Shown one piece after another: positions 62,634-64,000 of a stretch of 64,000 bases of DNA; the first letter of the stretch is position 1, and the number at the start of each line of letters is the position of its first letter. Location: NCBI GenBank assembly GCA_900314495.1, contig OMVJ01000001.1, positions 62,001-126,000 of the forward strand, in the 5' to 3' direction. The DNA comes from an uncultured Olsenella sp. GTDB lineage: Bacteria; Actinomycetota; Coriobacteriia; Coriobacteriales; Atopobiaceae. Under the pieces are notes generated by a model that had not been told where the DNA came from, searched no databases, and was given only the letters and a program-made list of their open reading frames with translations. The position numbers and the translations under genes were made by a program.

Positions 62634-64000
62634 CTAGATGACTCTGCGGATGGTATCTGGGCTGTAGGTCTTGAAGAGCTCCTCGAAGTTGGCCTCCGTC
62701 GCGTCGTTCGCCATGGAGGCGTCGCGGAACACGGCGTAGAGCGGCCGCATCCTCGCGATTGCTTCGATAACGGCATTCCCGACCTCAACGTCAAGACACG
62801 CCATGAGTTGACCGTCGTTGACGTCAAAGACCTTCTTGCCGCAGATGTTCCGCACCTGAGTCTTTGCACTGTACGGGATGCGGAACTTGGGCAGCACCTG
62901 GAAGAGGAGGTCCTCGGCCGTGCGGTCCGGCTTCAGGTTGTCCGTGAAGAGCGAGAGCTGCTGCTGGCCCAGCTGGTCCGGCTGGCGCCGCACGTCCTGG
63001 AAGTTGGACGAGTCCACGCGGAAGACGCGGAAGCCGATGTCCGGCACCTGCTTTGGCTCCTCGCCAATCTTCGCCTGGCGGTTGACTTCCTCCACCTCGC
63101 CCTTAATCTTCTCCCCCGCGCGCCGGATGCGCTCCTCGCCCACTACAGAAAGAACGTGTTCTTCGCCTAACTCGTCGCACAATCCGATTGCGTTTCGTAA
63201 ACGGGCTTTCTTATCATTCGATGCCTTGGACAACTCATCATCTAAGTCATCGGGGTACTGGATGCAAATGAAACTCCTGCTCCCAAAATCACTAGCATTC
63301 CTCCTCATTACCGCTTCTGCAGTTGTTGCAGAACCAGAGAAGAAATCTACGACTATACAATCGGAGCTATTCGGTACCAAGCCTATAATATAATTGATAA
63401 GTTTAACTGGCTTCGTGGTGTCGAACACGTCTTCTGAAATGAGTTCCAGAAGTTCATATTTTGCCTGTCTATTATGTCCTGTTTTCTCCAAATCCGTCCA
63501 AAGTGACGAGGGTGGCAGCCCCTTCATGTCCGCAAGATATGTTCTCCTCTTAATCCCCGTACCATCTTTGTTGAAATAGATCTCACCCGACACCATCTTG
63601 GCCTTAAGAGTTTCCCTCGACCACCGCCATCCATTCTTCGGAGGATGTATCACACCTCCATTCGGCGATGGAATATCAAAACGTAGATTCTCGCGATAGT
63701 TTGGTGAATTCAAAGGATTCCCGTCGAACCAGGGCCCTCTTGGATCCCCATCTGGATTTGCGAAGTGCTTCCGCTTTGCCTCATCTTGTTCAAGCTCTGG
63801 ACGCCAGCCTGGCATCTTAGAATAGATTAATGTATAATTATGATTATTTGAGAACTGTTTAGCGTCATTGTTACTATTATCAGAAGAACGCCAAATTGCG
63901 TTGCACACGAAACATGACGCTCCAAAGATTTCATCGCAAATCTTTGTTACATTTGCCACTTCGTTGTCATCGATACTGATGAAAATTGCCCCATCTTCAG
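62634..64000 (-). CDS. mod: Type III DNA methyltransferase, Mod subunit (partial, N-terminus outside window)
   Basis: Adenine-N6 methyltransferase and recognition subunit of the type III system. The 455 codons in the window run off the right edge in frame (GAIFISIDDNEVANVTKICDEIFG reads through 63959, where a GTG is not the true start). The SAM-binding motif is DCIVVDFFSGSATTAEAVM and TGHNRQAKYELLE is the conserved helix before it; the DPPY catalytic motif should lie just outside. The 3' half (to ~63150) has the GC-rich composition of the neighbours, but bases ~63160-64000 are clearly AT-richer, suggesting exchange of the recognition and catalytic part. Confidence 0.93.
   Translation of the reverse strand, partial: EDGAIFISIDDNEVANVTKICDEIFGASCFVCNAIWRSSDNSNNDAKQFSNNHNYTLIYSKMPGWRPELEQDEAKRKHFANPDGDPRGPWFDGNPLNSPNYRENLRFDIPSPNGGVIHPPKNGWRWSRETLKAKMVSGEIYFNKDGTGIKRRTYLADMKGLPPSSLWTDLEKTGHNRQAKYELLELISEDVFDTTKPVKLINYIIGLVPNSSDCIVVDFFSGSATTAEAVMRRNASDFGSRSFICIQYPDDLDDELSKASNDKKARLRNAIGLCDELGEEHVLSVVGEERIRRAGEKIKGEVEEVNRQAKIGEEPKQVPDIGFRVFRVDSSNFQDVRRQPDQLGQQQLSLFTDNLKPDRTAEDLLFQVLPKFRIPYSAKTQVRNICGKKVFDVNDGQLMACLDVEVGNAVIEAIARMRPLYAVFRDASMANDATEANFEELFKTYSPDTIRRVI

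Noticed and set aside
59694-63170. A 1158-codon open frame on the plus strand
   Set aside because: It lies antisense to res and mod, has no recognisable domain, and crosses the boundary of two well-supported genes. Long antisense frames are common in GC-rich DNA.

Overview
The window is high-GC bacterial chromosome whose gene content and order suggest a member of the Actinomycetota class Coriobacteriia, close to Olsenella or Atopobium. This is inferred from the co-occurrence of RNase Y and RNase J, an mIHF-type nucleoid protein, a pyrD/pyrK class 1B dihydroorotate dehydrogenase, a recA promoter with a Gram-positive LexA box, and surface hydrolases carrying YRxYNPNxGxHFYT repeats. No rRNA, tRNA or CRISPR array was seen.

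Layout. Positions 1-39.3 kb are almost wholly housekeeping genes on the minus strand: a GHKL ATPase (cut by the window edge), rny, recX-recA, rnj-ftsK-rodZ-like-rimO-pgsA-pncC, pnp, rpsO, two paralogous secreted cell-wall hydrolases, and the block lepA-dusB-hemW-dnaJ-like-dnaJ-mtaB-phoH-ybeY-dgkA-era-recO. rpsT is the only plus-strand housekeeping gene and diverges from lepA. Next come holA, comEC-comEA (DNA uptake), thiI, and mihF-gmk-rpoZ. Positions 39.4-44.9 kb hold the pyrimidine operon pyrR-pyrB-pyrC-pyrK-pyrD-pyrF behind a leader with an attenuator-like terminator. Positions 45-50.1 kb hold a polysaccharide export and assembly operon (ABC permease, ABC ATPase, three family-2 glycosyltransferases).

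From about 50.2 kb the character changes to an accessory region: short genes on both strands, uncharacterised proteins, a decayed mcrC, many inverted repeats, two ~630-bp direct repeats (55.98-56.60 and 58.79-59.42 kb) bracketing small orphan genes, and a type III restriction-modification system (res complete, mod running off the right edge).

The most unusual signal is a 106-bp element present once inside each ~630-bp repeat (56237-56342 and 59058-59163). Both copies have near-perfect 24-bp inverted ends and sit at the same place in the repeat, but the 58-bp core is in opposite orientation in the two copies. The core contains a promoter-like motif. This looks like a short invertible DNA segment. 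Other points of interest are a membrane-anchored DnaJ-like protein, an ABC ATPase with an extra N-terminal beta-rich domain, a palindromic element that forms the dusB/hemW junction, a hairpin covering the comEA ribosome-binding site, and a structured leader at 50.8-51.1 kb.
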